Source: Bacteroidales bacterium SW299 | GTDB taxonomy: Bacteria > Bacteroidota > Bacteroidia > Bacteroidales > Bacteroidaceae | DNA: 44,393 nt | Assembly (NCBI GenBank): GCA_019550975.1 | Contig: SDWH01000026.1 | Location: 1 to 44,393 of the forward strand | Direction: 5' to 3' | Shown: in pieces, positions 25,343-33,544 of the stretch | Position numbering within the stretch: position 1 is the stretch's first letter | Layout: every line of letters starts with the position of its first letter | The notes under the pieces: model-generated | Databases searched by the model: none | The model's input: the letters and a program-made list of their open reading frames with translations, nothing else | What the model was told of the DNA's origin: nothing | Position numbers and translations under genes: made by a program

Positions 25343-25553
25343 TGTAGCAATTTTGCCACAAAGTTCGACATAATTTATTATGAATGAGTGATTTATAAGG
25401 TGTCAATTTGGCTATCTTTTGACCGTCACTGCTACATTTTTTTGCCAAAAATGCGAGGTCATTTTCTGTAGCAGAGAATTCAAGATGGTATTCATCTCAA
25501 ATTTTCTGCTACATTTTTGTGACAGCAAAATTTCTGTAGCAGAAATTGTAGCA
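25343..25553. repeat. Six TGTAGCA heptamers: probable integrase arm-type sites
   Basis: TGTAGCA occurs at 25343, 25467, 25535 and 25547 on the plus strand, and TGCTACA at 25430 and 25507. Several sit in a longer TTCTGTAGCAGA context. The cluster fills the gap between the integrase start and the element end, where attachment-site arm sites of IntDOT-like recombinases lie. The crossover core and exact element boundary, which should fall between about 25555 and 25618, cannot be fixed without the left end. No gene is seen in 25323-25618. Confidence 0.65.
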
Positions 25554-25618
25554 GAAATTGACTAAGATATGACTGCCAACCGATGCTGGATGGCCTTCAC
25601 CTTGAAACAAAAATATAC

Positions 25619-25653
25619 GAAAAAAGCACCGTAATCAATTGATATACGGTGCT
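25619..25653 (-). terminator. Terminator of the tRNA operon
   Basis: AGCACCGTA (25625-25633) pairs with TACGGTGCT (25645-25653). On the minus strand the hairpin is followed by six Ts. It ends the tRNA-Ser/Glu/Ser transcript and marks sequence that is still chromosomal, so the ICE end must be to its left. Confidence 0.8.
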
Positions 25654-25703
25654 TTGACTCCTTGAGTGAAGGTTTAATTGAATACCTTCCTTTAGTCTCG
25701 TTG

Positions 25704-25790
25704 CGGAAGCTGGGGGATTCGAACCCCCGGTACGGTAACCCGTACGGCAGTTTAGCAAACTGCTGGTTTCAGCCACTCACCCAAACTTCC
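25704..25790 (-). tRNA. tRNA-Ser(GCT), copy 1
   Basis: 87 nt with acceptor GGAAGTT/AGCTTCC, a long variable arm (GTACGGG...CCGTAC) typical of serine tRNAs, and loop TTGCTAA with anticodon GCT. CCA is not encoded. Identical to the second copy at 25901-25987. Confidence 0.95.
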
Positions 25791-25802
25791 AATAAACGAT
25801 TG

Positions 25803-25875
25803 TAGCGCATACGGGAATCGAACCCGTGTTTCAGCCGTGAGAGGGCCGCGTCCTAGGCCACTAGACGAAAGCGCC
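25803..25875 (-). tRNA. tRNA-Glu(CTC)
   Basis: 73 nt. Anticodon loop CTCTCAC gives CTC, in the CGGCC/GGCTG stem typical of glutamate tRNAs; T arm ACGGG-TTCGATT-CCCGT. By my folding the acceptor stem has a G-T first pair and one T-T mismatch, so it is slightly irregular. It lies between two identical tRNA-Ser genes in one operon. Confidence 0.9.
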
Positions 25876-25900
25876 ATGTGCTCTTCATTTGTTATCTACG

Positions 25901-25987
25901 CGGAAGCTGGGGGATTCGAACCCCCGGTACGGTAACCCGTACGGCAGTTTAGCAAACTGCTGGTTTCAGCCACTCACCCAAACTTCC
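25901..25987 (-). tRNA. tRNA-Ser(GCT), copy 2
   Basis: 87 nt, base-for-base the same as the copy at 25704-25790. It is the first gene of the tRNA operon, 43 bp from its predicted -7 element. Confidence 0.95.
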
Positions 25988-26029
25988 AAGTCATAGGTGA
26001 CAAATGAAGCATTTCCTTGAAATGCGGTG

Positions 26030-26061
26030 CAAATATAGAGCGAGTTTTTCATTTGACCAAA
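26030..26061 (-). promoter_or_regulatory. Promoter of the tRNA operon
   Basis: On the minus strand TTTG (26058-26061), 20 nt, then TATATTTG (26030-26037): a full match to the Bacteroides TTTG/TAnnTTTG promoter. The rest of 26062-26360 holds no convincing gene; it includes a small dyad GAGGTTT/AAACCTC at 26287-26302. Confidence 0.8.
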
Positions 26062-26360
26062 CTTTTCATCACTTTTTTCTTAAAATAACTTCGTCCGGAC
26101 ACGAAAGGCAGCCGGAAGGAATGCCGCACGAAACACGGATTTCGAGGATCAGAAAGCGTCATACGCCTGAAAAACAATATTTTACACGAAGGCAGACAGA
26201 TTCCGGACACGGTACGGACAAAACAGCCTCATCAAAAGAAAAATAACCGCCCGTTTCTACCGGCCCGACGGATCCGCCTGCGGACAGAGGTTTTGAAACC
26301 TCCGCCCGGAAACGCAGCCTTCCCCACACAAAAAGTCCGGACCTGCTGCCGGAATCTCCG

Positions 26361-26444
26361 TTCCACATTGTGGTTTATGCATTCCACAATGCTGTTTGTA
26401 CGTTCCACACTGTGGTTTATACGTTTCAAACCGTGAAACGGAAA
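26361..26444. repeat. Tandem 21-bp degenerate palindromic repeats
   Basis: Four units with an exact 21-bp period (26361, 26382, 26403, 26424). The first three begin TTCCACA and contain a short dyad of the TTCCACAnTGTGG type; the fourth (TTTCAAACCGTGAAACGG) is diverged but keeps the period and dyad. They lie about 150 bp upstream of the pflB promoter. Confidence 0.75.
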
Positions 26445-26575
26445 TTCTGCCGGCAAGATACCGTTTCCCCAACAGCTCCGGCCGCTTTTCCTGCCGGGCA
26501 AACGAAGGCTTTCTTCTAAAAAACATAAAACATCATTGAAATAATTACAAAATAGCAATCAATAGATTTTAGGTA

Positions 26576-26606
26576 TTGCACAATTTTAGGAAAAGCACTA
26601 CCTTTG
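26576..26606 (+). promoter_or_regulatory. Promoter of pflB
   Basis: TTG (26576-26578), 20 nt, TACCTTTG (26599-26606). It gives a leader of about 45 nt before the pflB ATG. Confidence 0.75.
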
Positions 26607-26659
26607 CAGCCTGATTCATAATTATAGCATAAAATTACATTAACTAAACCTATTTGATT

Positions 26660-28882
26660 ATGGCAATGAATTTTAAAGAAGGTCGTTGGAACTATGAAAT
26701 CAACGTGACCGATTTCGTAAAGACAAACATCACTCCTTACGAAGGCGACGCGTCGTTTCTGACAGGTCCGACAGAACGTACAAAAGCAGTATGGAACAAG
26801 TGCTTGGAGGCTCTGGCCGAAGAACGCGCAAACAACGGAGTACGCTCGCTTGACCCATCGACGGTATCCACCATCACTTCGTTTGCTCCCGGATATATCG
26901 ACAAGGAGAACGAAGTAATCGTCGGACTGCAAACCGACGAAGTGCTGCGCCGGGCCATCAAACCGTTCGGAGGAATCAAAGTGGTTGAAAAAGCATGCCG
27001 CGAAAATGGGGTTGAAGTTGACCCGAAAGTGAAGGACATCTTCACTCATTACCGCAAGACTCATAATGACGGAGTATTCGATGCATATACTGAAGAAATA
27101 CGTTCGTTCCGCTCGCTGGGATTCCTCACCGGATTGCCCGACAATTATGCCCGCGGACGAATCATCGGCGATTACCGCCGTCTGGCTCTCTACGGGCTTG
27201 ACCGCCTGATTGAGGCCAAGCAGAACGACTTGCGCCGCCTGACAGGACCGATGACAGACGAACGCATCCGCCTGCGCGAAGAAGTGGCCGAACAGATCAA
27301 GGCGCTGAAGGAAATCAAGGTCATGGGAGAACAGTACGGACTCGACCTGAGCCGCCCGGCCGAATGTGCGCAAGAGGCTGTGCAATGGGTGTACATGGCT
27401 TATCTGGCCGCCGTAAAAGAACAGGACGGAGCCGCCATGTCGCTCGGAAACGTATCTTCTTTCCTCGACATCTACATTGAATACGACATGGCACACGGCA
27501 AGCTGGACGAACTTCACGCACAGGAACTGATCGACCAGTTTGTAATCAAGCTCCGCATGGTGCGCCATCTGCGCATGCAGGCTTACACGGACATCTTTGC
27601 CGGCGACCCGACATGGGTGACCGAATCCATAGGCGGACGCTTCAACGACGGACGCACAAAAGTGACCAAGACGTCGTTCCGCTTCCTGCAAACACTGTAC
27701 AACCTGGGGCCTTCGCCCGAGCCCAACCTGACCGTACTCTGGAGTCCCGAACTTCCGGAAGGCTTCAAGCGGTTCTGCGCCCAGGTATCAATCGACACGT
27801 CTTCCATCCAATACGAAAACGACGACCTGATGCGCGAAGTGCGCGGCTCCGACGACTACGGAATCGCCTGCTGCGTATCGTATCAGGACATCGGACGCCA
27901 TATACAGTTCTTTGGCGCACGCTGCAACCTGGCCAAGGCTCTGCTGCTAGCCATCAACGGCGGACGCTGCGAAAATACCGGCACGCTGATGGTAAAAGAC
28001 ATCCCCGTGCTGAGCAGCGATGTATTGAATTTTGAAGAGGTATTGGCTAACTATAAGAAAGTGCTGAAGGAAATGGCGCGCGTATACAACGACGCGATGA
28101 ACATTATCCACTACATGCACGACAAGTATTATTATGAAAAGGCTCAGATGGCCTTTGTTGACACCAACCCTGCCATCAATCTGGCATACGGCGTTGCGGG
28201 AATGTCGATAGCGGTAGACTCCTTGTCGGCCATCAAGTATGCGAAAGTGAAGGCGAAACGCAACGACATCGGCCTGACAGAAGGATTTGACATTGAAGGA
28301 GAATACCCCTGCTTCGGAAACGATGACGACCGGGTGGACCACCTTGCAGTAGACTTGATCTACTATTTCGACGAGGAACTGAAAAAGCTGCCGGTATACA
28401 AGAACGCAAAGCCGACGCTTTCGATCCTGACAATCACCTCAAACGTGATGTACGGAAAGAAAACCGGAGCTACGCCCGACGGACGCGCCAAAGGAATCGC
28501 TTTCGCTCCGGGAGCAAACCCGATGCACGGACGCGACAAGAACGGTGCCATCGCCTCGCTGAGTTCCGTTGCCAAGCTCCGTTACCGCGACTCGCAGGAC
28601 GGCATCAGCAATACGTTCTCAATCGTCCCGAAATCATTGGGCGTTGACATGGAAAACCGCATCGAGAACCTGGTGACCATGATGGACGGCTATTTCGTGA
28701 AGGGCGCTCACCATCTGAACGTGAACGTGCTGAACCGCGAAATGCTGGAAGACGCGATGGAGCATCCGGAAAAATACCCGCAGCTCACCATCCGCGTATC
28801 AGGATATGCCGTGAACTTCATCAAGCTGAGCCGCGAGCATCAGCTGGAGGTAATCTCGCGCAGCTTCCACGAACGGATGTAA
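26660..28882 (+). CDS. pflB: Pyruvate formate-lyase
   Basis: 740 residues from the ATG at 26660; the frame opens six bases earlier at a TTG. Converts pyruvate plus CoA to acetyl-CoA and formate in anaerobic fermentation. The active-site cysteine pair is C404-C405 (GIACCVS) and the glycyl radical site is G715 (RVSGYAVNF), both where the family has them. Cytosolic, dimeric and active only after radical installation by the activase encoded next. It is separated from pflA by a hairpin, so pflA may be expressed at a lower level. The GC-rich third codon positions contrast with the ICE. Confidence 0.97.
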   Translation: MAMNFKEGRWNYEINVTDFVKTNITPYEGDASFLTGPTERTKAVWNKCLEALAEERANNGVRSLDPSTVSTITSFAPGYIDKENEVIVGLQTDEVLRRAIKPFGGIKVVEKACRENGVEVDPKVKDIFTHYRKTHNDGVFDAYTEEIRSFRSLGFLTGLPDNYARGRIIGDYRRLALYGLDRLIEAKQNDLRRLTGPMTDERIRLREEVAEQIKALKEIKVMGEQYGLDLSRPAECAQEAVQWVYMAYLAAVKEQDGAAMSLGNVSSFLDIYIEYDMAHGKLDELHAQELIDQFVIKLRMVRHLRMQAYTDIFAGDPTWVTESIGGRFNDGRTKVTKTSFRFLQTLYNLGPSPEPNLTVLWSPELPEGFKRFCAQVSIDTSSIQYENDDLMREVRGSDDYGIACCVSYQDIGRHIQFFGARCNLAKALLLAINGGRCENTGTLMVKDIPVLSSDVLNFEEVLANYKKVLKEMARVYNDAMNIIHYMHDKYYYEKAQMAFVDTNPAINLAYGVAGMSIAVDSLSAIKYAKVKAKRNDIGLTEGFDIEGEYPCFGNDDDRVDHLAVDLIYYFDEELKKLPVYKNAKPTLSILTITSNVMYGKKTGATPDGRAKGIAFAPGANPMHGRDKNGAIASLSSVAKLRYRDSQDGISNTFSIVPKSLGVDMENRIENLVTMMDGYFVKGAHHLNVNVLNREMLEDAMEHPEKYPQLTIRVSGYAVNFIKLSREHQLEVISRSFHERM

Positions 28883-28895
28883 TTGATACAGACAG

Positions 28896-28931
28896 GAAGG
28901 TGTGCCGCCTCCAAAGGCACACCTTCATCTT
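28896..28931 (+). terminator. Attenuating hairpin between pflB and pflA
   Basis: GAAGGTGTGCC (28896-28906) pairs perfectly with GGCACACCTTC (28916-28926), followed by ATCTTTT. It lies in the short pflB-pflA gap. It would partly terminate transcription or stabilise the 3' end of pflB mRNA, giving more lyase than activase. Confidence 0.65.
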
Positions 28932-28951
28932 TTGCCAACAACAGCACAACA

Positions 28952-29680
28952 ATGATCAGAGTACATTCATACGAATCATTAGGCACATACGACGGTCCGG
29001 GAATCCGCCTGGTCGTATTTCTGCAGGGATGCAACTTCCGTTGCCTTTATTGCGCCAACCCGGATACCATCGACGCCAAAGGCGAAAGCAAGGAAACCAC
29101 GCCCGAAGAAATTCTCCGGATGGCAGTCAGCCAGAAGCCGTTTTTCGGCAAAAAGGGAGGCGTCACCTTCAGCGGAGGCGAACCCACTTTCCAGGCAAAG
29201 TCGCTCATTCCGCTCTGCCGCATGCTGAAAGAAGCCGGCATCCATATATGCATCGATTCAAACGGAGGAATCTGGAACGATGACGTGAAAGAACTGTTCA
29301 CATTGGCCGACCTCGTTCTTCTGGACGTAAAGGAGTTCAACGACGGACGCCATAAAATCCTGACCTCAAGAAGCAATGCGCAAACACTGAAAACAGCCGC
29401 GTGGCTGGAAGAGAACAACAAACCGTTCTGGCTGCGCTATGTTCTCGTGCAGGGATACAGCGGATTCAAAGAGGACATCGAAGCCCTCGGCACTCATTTC
29501 AGAAACTACAGGATGATTGAACGGGTTGAAATTCTTCCCTATCATACCCTGGGAGTGCACAAATACGAAGCCATGCAGATGGAATACAAACTGAATGACG
29601 TAAAGCCGAACACGCCGCAGCAGCTGGAAGAGGCCAGACAGCTTTTTGGACGCTATTTCAAGACCGTCTTCGTAAATTAA
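28952..29680 (+). CDS. pflA: Pyruvate formate-lyase activating enzyme
   Basis: 242 residues starting MIRVHSYESLGTYDGPGIR; the frame extends upstream but this ATG fits the family. Radical SAM enzyme with the CxxxCxxC cluster motif C27-C31-C34 (GCNFRCLYC) and GGEP (TFSGGEPT). It uses S-adenosylmethionine to form the glycyl radical on PflB. It is encoded directly after pflB. Confidence 0.96.
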   Translation: MIRVHSYESLGTYDGPGIRLVVFLQGCNFRCLYCANPDTIDAKGESKETTPEEILRMAVSQKPFFGKKGGVTFSGGEPTFQAKSLIPLCRMLKEAGIHICIDSNGGIWNDDVKELFTLADLVLLDVKEFNDGRHKILTSRSNAQTLKTAAWLEENNKPFWLRYVLVQGYSGFKEDIEALGTHFRNYRMIERVEILPYHTLGVHKYEAMQMEYKLNDVKPNTPQQLEEARQLFGRYFKTVFVN

Positions 29681-29760
29681 TTTGATTTTTTCTTTCGACC
29701 AGTGCAGTATTCGGCAACGGACTGCATTTAATAAACAGAAACGATAAAAACAAAACGAAT

Positions 29761-29976
29761 ATGGAGAAGGCCAAAACAGAAAAAATATCCAACAAACTCT
29801 CTGCCCGGCAGCAGCAGACTCGGATTGCCGCATTTACGGTGATCATGAGCATTATCGTGGTGAATATTTTGTGGTGGGCAGGAATTCATTTCATCTCAAC
29901 AGACAGCACGGACAACATCACAATCAACAATACGTCCGCTCCGTCCAAACATTATGCAATAGCCCCGACAAAATAA
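29761..29976 (+). CDS. Small single-pass membrane protein
   Basis: 71 residues: a basic, glutamine-rich N-terminus, one membrane segment (about 22-44) and a polar tail rich in T, N and S. No family recognised. A terminator hairpin lies 27 bp downstream, which supports it as a real transcription unit, perhaps read through from pflA (80-bp gap). I found no clear promoter of its own. Confidence 0.55.
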   Translation: MEKAKTEKISNKLSARQQQTRIAAFTVIMSIIVVNILWWAGIHFISTDSTDNITINNTSAPSKHYAIAPTK

Positions 29977-30003
29977 AATCAAGCAAGACTCTCTTACATA
30001 AAA

Positions 30004-30053
30004 ATTCCGTTCTGAACTCATCACGCGTGGTGAAAACAGAACGGAATATTTTT
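30004..30053. terminator. Bidirectional terminator between the small gene and lutC
   Basis: ATTCCGTTCTG (30004-30014) pairs with CAGAACGGAAT (30037-30047), with ATTTTT after it on the plus strand and an AAAA run before it, so it can serve both strands. Confidence 0.8.
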
Positions 30054-30076
30054 ATATCCAATCATTGTCTGAAATA

Positions 30077-30691
30077 TCAGACAAGCAGCACAGTTACATC
30101 GCGGGCGCCGTGGGCTCCCATAACCAGAGCCTGTTCGATATCGGCTGTCTTGGAGGGTCCGGAAATGAATACGCCGTAACCGTAATCTCCGGTATCAATG
30201 CGTTTGTAAGCCTCGTGCATGTTGTTGACAAGGTTCCTGCGGTCGAGTACAAGCACCAAAGACTCGGCAATGAAGTAGACGGCACGCTGCTCCACGTCCT
30301 GCTGTATCCACACAGCCCCGTTTTCGCAAACCCCTATCCTGCCGTCCACGATGGCGAGATCGGTTCCGTCCAGATCGCCCGGCTTTTCCACATCATCCGG
30401 ATGAAAGGTGGCGCAGGCTAGCTTCTGTTCCTTTCCAAGGCAAGATACAGCCTTCAGATTCGACGCGATGCGTTTGGCGTCAGGATACTGCCTGCGGATA
30501 AGTTCATTGATGTCATCCCCCTTTTCTACGACAACGGCGCGTCCGCCCATCTGCTGCATGATTTCACAAAACTGCTTTACCTTGTCCGGATAGACGATTG
30601 ACTCCTTTTCGAGTTCAGAAAGGTCCGGCTTTTCATACCGCACCTGGGTGTTCCGCCGGATATTCTGCAATATATCTTCTCTGCTGCTCAT
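30077..30691 (-). CDS. lutC: Lactate utilisation protein LutC (LUD domain)
   Basis: 204 residues of the LUD (DUF162) family. The C-terminal GPSKTADIEQALVMGAHGAR is the conserved signature of LutC/YkgG proteins. LutA, LutB and LutC together form the iron-sulfur L-lactate oxidation complex. It is the last gene of the lutABC operon; 7 bp separate it from lutB. Confidence 0.93.
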   Translation of the reverse strand: MSSREDILQNIRRNTQVRYEKPDLSELEKESIVYPDKVKQFCEIMQQMGGRAVVVEKGDDINELIRRQYPDAKRIASNLKAVSCLGKEQKLACATFHPDDVEKPGDLDGTDLAIVDGRIGVCENGAVWIQQDVEQRAVYFIAESLVLVLDRRNLVNNMHEAYKRIDTGDYGYGVFISGPSKTADIEQALVMGAHGARDVTVLLV

Positions 30692-30698
30692 AATCAGT

Positions 30699-32066
30699 TC
30701 ATTTTACTTTGTTCTTTTTCCACATTTCATTGAAGCTTTCCTTTGCAAACTTCGGCATATCATGCTCCTTTCCCCAGTCGTTCAGCCCGTTATATATCAT
30801 CCACCGGGGAAAGGCATTTACCGTATGGGCATTGTGCAAAGCGAAATTAAACAGACGGGGATGCTCCATCAGCGTCTTCATGCCGCCCGACATGAACTTC
30901 TTCGACGAGCTGGCAACGCTCAGTCCGTCAAGCTTCTGCCTCCAGCGGTAAATCTGATCTGCCAGATCCACCTTGGCAGGGCATACATTCTGGCATGAAT
31001 AGCACAGCGAACAAGCCGAAACATTGTCAAAATAATGCAAGGGAGCCTTCAGCATACCCAGATTAATGCCGATAGGGCCCGGAATAAAATAAGTGTACGA
31101 GTAGCCTCCGCTACGGCGGTATACCGGACATGTATTCATGCAGGCACCGCAACGCAGGCAGTTCAGCGTCTTTACATGCTCCTTGTCAGCAAGAATCCTG
31201 CTGCGCCCGTTATCGACAATGATGATATGCAATTCTCCTCCCTGGCGAGGCTTGCGGTAATGCGAAGTATATGTAGTGATCGGCTGCCCTGTGCCCGAAC
31301 GGGCAAGCAAGCGGGTGAACACGCCCAGCGACTCGCGGTCGGGCACGATTTTCTCCAGCCCGAAAGCCGTAATCTGAAGTTTGGGCTGCGAAGTGCCCAT
31401 GTCGGCATTCCCTTCGTTCGTGCAGACAACGCACTCGCCGGTAGAAGCCACGGCGAAATTGGCTCCGGTCATCGCAGCTTCCGCCTCAATGAATTTATGA
31501 CGGAGATTCTTGCGCGCGGCATGAGTCAGATAAGTCTGGTCGTTGTTGCCCGGCTCCGTCCCCATTTCTTTTACGAACAGCTCGCCGATTTCTTCCTTCT
31601 TGATATGGATGGCCGGCACAACGATGTGGCTCGGCTTCTTGTGCATGAGCTGCAGGATGCGCTCACCCAAGTCGCTTTCAACCACCTCCACTCCCTTTTC
31701 TTCAAGAAACTCGTTCAGTCCGCATTCTTCGGCAAGCATCGACTTGCTTTTGATGAAATGCTTCACATTGTGGGCATGCAGTATGTTATAGACAATCGAG
31801 CAATATTCATCGGCGTCTTTCGCCCAATAGACATGCGCACCGTTAGCCTGCGCGTTTTTCTCAAACTCCTGAAGCAGCAGATCGAGATGGCTGTTGCTGT
31901 ACATCTTGATTGCGCACGCCATGTCGCGCAAATGTTCCCATTCAGGAAGCTGGCGGCTCATATTGTCACGCTTCACGCGCATCATCCACAACGTCTGGTC
32001 GTGCCATTTTGCCAGTTCCCCGTTCTGCAGGAACTTTCCGGCATTTTTAGAATGTTTCGTACTCAT
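30699..32066 (-). CDS. lutB: LutB, LUD plus ferredoxin-like iron-sulfur subunit
   Basis: 455 residues. The LUD domain occupies about 60-290. Two 4Fe-4S motifs follow: CLRCGACMNTCPVY and CSLCYSCQNVCPAKVDL. It would carry electrons within the LutABC lactate dehydrogenase complex. Its ATG overlaps the lutA stop (ATGA), showing coupled translation. Confidence 0.94.
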   Translation of the reverse strand: MSTKHSKNAGKFLQNGELAKWHDQTLWMMRVKRDNMSRQLPEWEHLRDMACAIKMYSNSHLDLLLQEFEKNAQANGAHVYWAKDADEYCSIVYNILHAHNVKHFIKSKSMLAEECGLNEFLEEKGVEVVESDLGERILQLMHKKPSHIVVPAIHIKKEEIGELFVKEMGTEPGNNDQTYLTHAARKNLRHKFIEAEAAMTGANFAVASTGECVVCTNEGNADMGTSQPKLQITAFGLEKIVPDRESLGVFTRLLARSGTGQPITTYTSHYRKPRQGGELHIIIVDNGRSRILADKEHVKTLNCLRCGACMNTCPVYRRSGGYSYTYFIPGPIGINLGMLKAPLHYFDNVSACSLCYSCQNVCPAKVDLADQIYRWRQKLDGLSVASSSKKFMSGGMKTLMEHPRLFNFALHNAHTVNAFPRWMIYNGLNDWGKEHDMPKFAKESFNEMWKKNKVK

Positions 32067-32803
32067 AGGCCTGAAGCTAATATTTCAACGATATGGATAG
32101 TCTTTATAGGAAGATTGTTCCGGCTGATAATTCCGTTCTGATGCATCAGGCAGGAACTGTCGGCGCCGACAATGTATTCAGCTCCCGTATCCATGTGGCG
32201 CTGCACCTTGTCGCGTCCCATCTGGCCGGACACGGCATACTCTTCAACGGCAAACATTCCGCCGAATCCGCAACATTCGTCCGGACGTTCGGGTTCGACC
32301 ACCTCGATTCCCTTTACCAAAGAAAGCAGGTCGCGGAGCTTGTTATAATAAGGGACGTTCAATTCGCTGGGCGAAGAAAGATGCATCAGCCGCACGCCGT
32401 GGCAGCTGTTCTGGATGCTCACTTTATGCGGGAAAGAGGCTTGCAGGGATGCGGGCTTGACCACATCGTGAATGAATTCGCAAATGTCATATATTTTCTC
32501 TTCGGTGGCGCAGCGATGGCTTTCTTTTGCCAGCAAATTCCCGTAATGGTCGCGGACAAACACAACACAACTCGCAGACGGACCCACCACATAATCGTAG
32601 TTCTCAAAAAGTCTGTCGAAACGCTTCGCCAGGTCATGCGCTTCATTTTCAAAGCCGGCATTGGCCATTGGCTGCCCGCAGCAGGTCTGGTCGATGGGAT
32701 AGTCCACGTCTACTCCCAGACTTTTCAGAAGCTTGAAGGAGGCCACCCCCACCTGCGGATATACAGCATTGATGTAACACGGAACAAACAACCCTACTTT
32801 CAT
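32063..32803 (-). CDS. lutA: LutA, CCG-domain iron-sulfur oxidoreductase subunit
   Basis: 246 residues from MKVGLFVPCYINA (an ATG at 32809 and a longer frame to 32833 also exist). Two cysteine-rich CCG domains are visible: DQTCCGQPMANAGF and, in the second half, DECCGFGGMFAVEE. These bind a non-cubane 4Fe-4S cluster in the GlpC/HdrB/LutA family. First gene of the lut operon; a TAAATTTG element about 75 bp upstream could be its promoter. Confidence 0.93.
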   Translation of the reverse strand: MKVGLFVPCYINAVYPQVGVASFKLLKSLGVDVDYPIDQTCCGQPMANAGFENEAHDLAKRFDRLFENYDYVVGPSASCVVFVRDHYGNLLAKESHRCATEEKIYDICEFIHDVVKPASLQASFPHKVSIQNSCHGVRLMHLSSPSELNVPYYNKLRDLLSLVKGIEVVEPERPDECCGFGGMFAVEEYAVSGQMGRDKVQRHMDTGAEYIVGADSSCLMHQNGIISRNNLPIKTIHIVEILASGL

Positions 32804-32879
32804 ACGCATATCATTAGTTATTACGAATCCCAAAGGCCAAAGCCTTCAACTGCTGATCCGTTTCGTTATTATTTGCGAA

Positions 32880-32887
32880 CAAATTTA
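32880..32887 (-). promoter_or_regulatory. Predicted -7 element of lutABC
   Basis: The minus strand reads TAAATTTG. A TTTTCA stretch about 20 nt upstream is only a weak -33. Expected leader about 65 nt. Confidence 0.5.
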
Positions 32888-33069
32888 CACCGAATTATTG
32901 AAAATGAAAAATGATTGCTTAAAAAAACCGAAACAGCGGCGCCGGATATTTACCAGAACGCGCCCGCTTTTCGGGCTGAAAGGCATCCTCCGCATTTCTT
33001 CCGCACACCTTCTCTTCCGGACCGCGATGCAACCTGCCCAAGGACGGAACAGATTCTATAGTCCAGCAG

Positions 33070-33135
33070 GTGAACCGTACGATTCACATATGTGGACCAT
33101 ACAGTCCACATGCATGAACCGTACGGTCCAAGAGC
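33070..33135. repeat. Tandem 22-bp degenerate palindromic repeats
   Basis: Three units with exact 22-bp period (33070, 33092, 33114), each an internal dyad: GTGAACCGTACGATTCAC, GTGGACCATACAGTCCAC and ACCGTACGGT. A further diverged unit appears to continue past the MITE (GGACCGTAAAACATGCC at 33306-33322). Comparable in design to the 21-bp array upstream of pflB. Confidence 0.75.
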
Positions 33136-33140
33136 CGGAC

Positions 33141-33299
33141 CAGGGCTGACGCATTACTAAAGTCATTGATATTCAGAGTATCTGATATTTAGAGATATAC
33201 TAAAGCCTGATAAAAAGGCTGTTTTTTTACCTATAAAATCAGTATATGCTGAATAATAAGTACTTAATAATCAGTATTCTTTTTAATGCGTCAGCCCTG
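33141..33299. mobile_element. 159-bp MITE with perfect terminal inverted repeats
   Basis: It begins CAGGGCTGACGCATTA (33141-33156) and ends with its exact reverse complement (33284-33299). It is flanked by the 10-bp duplication AGAGCCGGAC at 33131-33140 and 33300-33309. The inside is AT-rich with no coding capacity, and contains an AGCC/GGCT hairpin (33204-33220) followed by seven Ts. Perfect ends and target duplication point to recent transposition by a transposase supplied from elsewhere; a 10-bp duplication would suit an IS4-like enzyme. Confidence 0.9.
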
Positions 33300-33379
33300 A
33301 GAGCCGGACCGTAAAACATGCCGGACAGACTTGTGCCTTCCGCCGCAGCAGAAACGCAGAAGTGCCCTTACAAACGCGC

Positions 33380-33411
33380 GTCCGCCCCGCGAATCACTTC
33401 GCAGGGCGGAC
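33380..33411. terminator. GC-rich hairpin downstream of luxR gene
   Basis: GTCCGCCCCGCGAA (33380-33393) pairs with TTCGCAGGGCGGAC (33398-33411) with one mismatch and loop TCAC. No good T run on either strand. It may end the ric-luxR transcript or a short RNA from the promoter at 33473-33503. Confidence 0.5.
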
Positions 33412-33472
33412 TCAACTAATAACTAACTCTTTTTACTTTTGTGGTTTACGTAATATCATATGACTAACACTG

Positions 33473-33503
33473 CAAAGGTAGGCAATCTGCGCGTTTCCGG
33501 CAA
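33473..33503 (-). promoter_or_regulatory. Strong leftward promoter with no gene directly after it
   Basis: On the minus strand TTG (33501-33503), 20 nt, TACCTTTG (33473-33480), a full consensus. Downstream come only the hairpin at 33380-33411, the MITE and the tandem repeats before lutA 670 bp away. It could make a small RNA of about 80 nt or a long lut leader. No coding sequence is seen in 32890-33540. Confidence 0.55.
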
Positions 33504-33544
33504 TACCTATTTGTTGGTATTTTAGAAACATTCCAAATAATCGG

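Noticed and set aside
25704..25790. tRNA-Ser as the ICE insertion target
   Set aside because: The tRNA and its terminator are intact, and no tRNA 3'-end copy is seen by the integrase; insertion seems to be downstream of the operon.
26361..26444. Tandem repeats taken as a possible CRISPR array (likewise 33070-33135)
   Set aside because: Units are contiguous with no spacers, differ from each other, and no cas gene is nearby.
26004..26558. Open frames upstream of pflB on both strands
   Set aside because: They overlap tRNA promoter and repeat sequence and have no family features.
32093..32914. Long plus-strand frames across lutA (and similar ones across lutB, icd, acn and citrate synthase)
   Set aside because: The opposite strand encodes well-conserved enzymes in full; GC-rich codon use makes long antisense frames.
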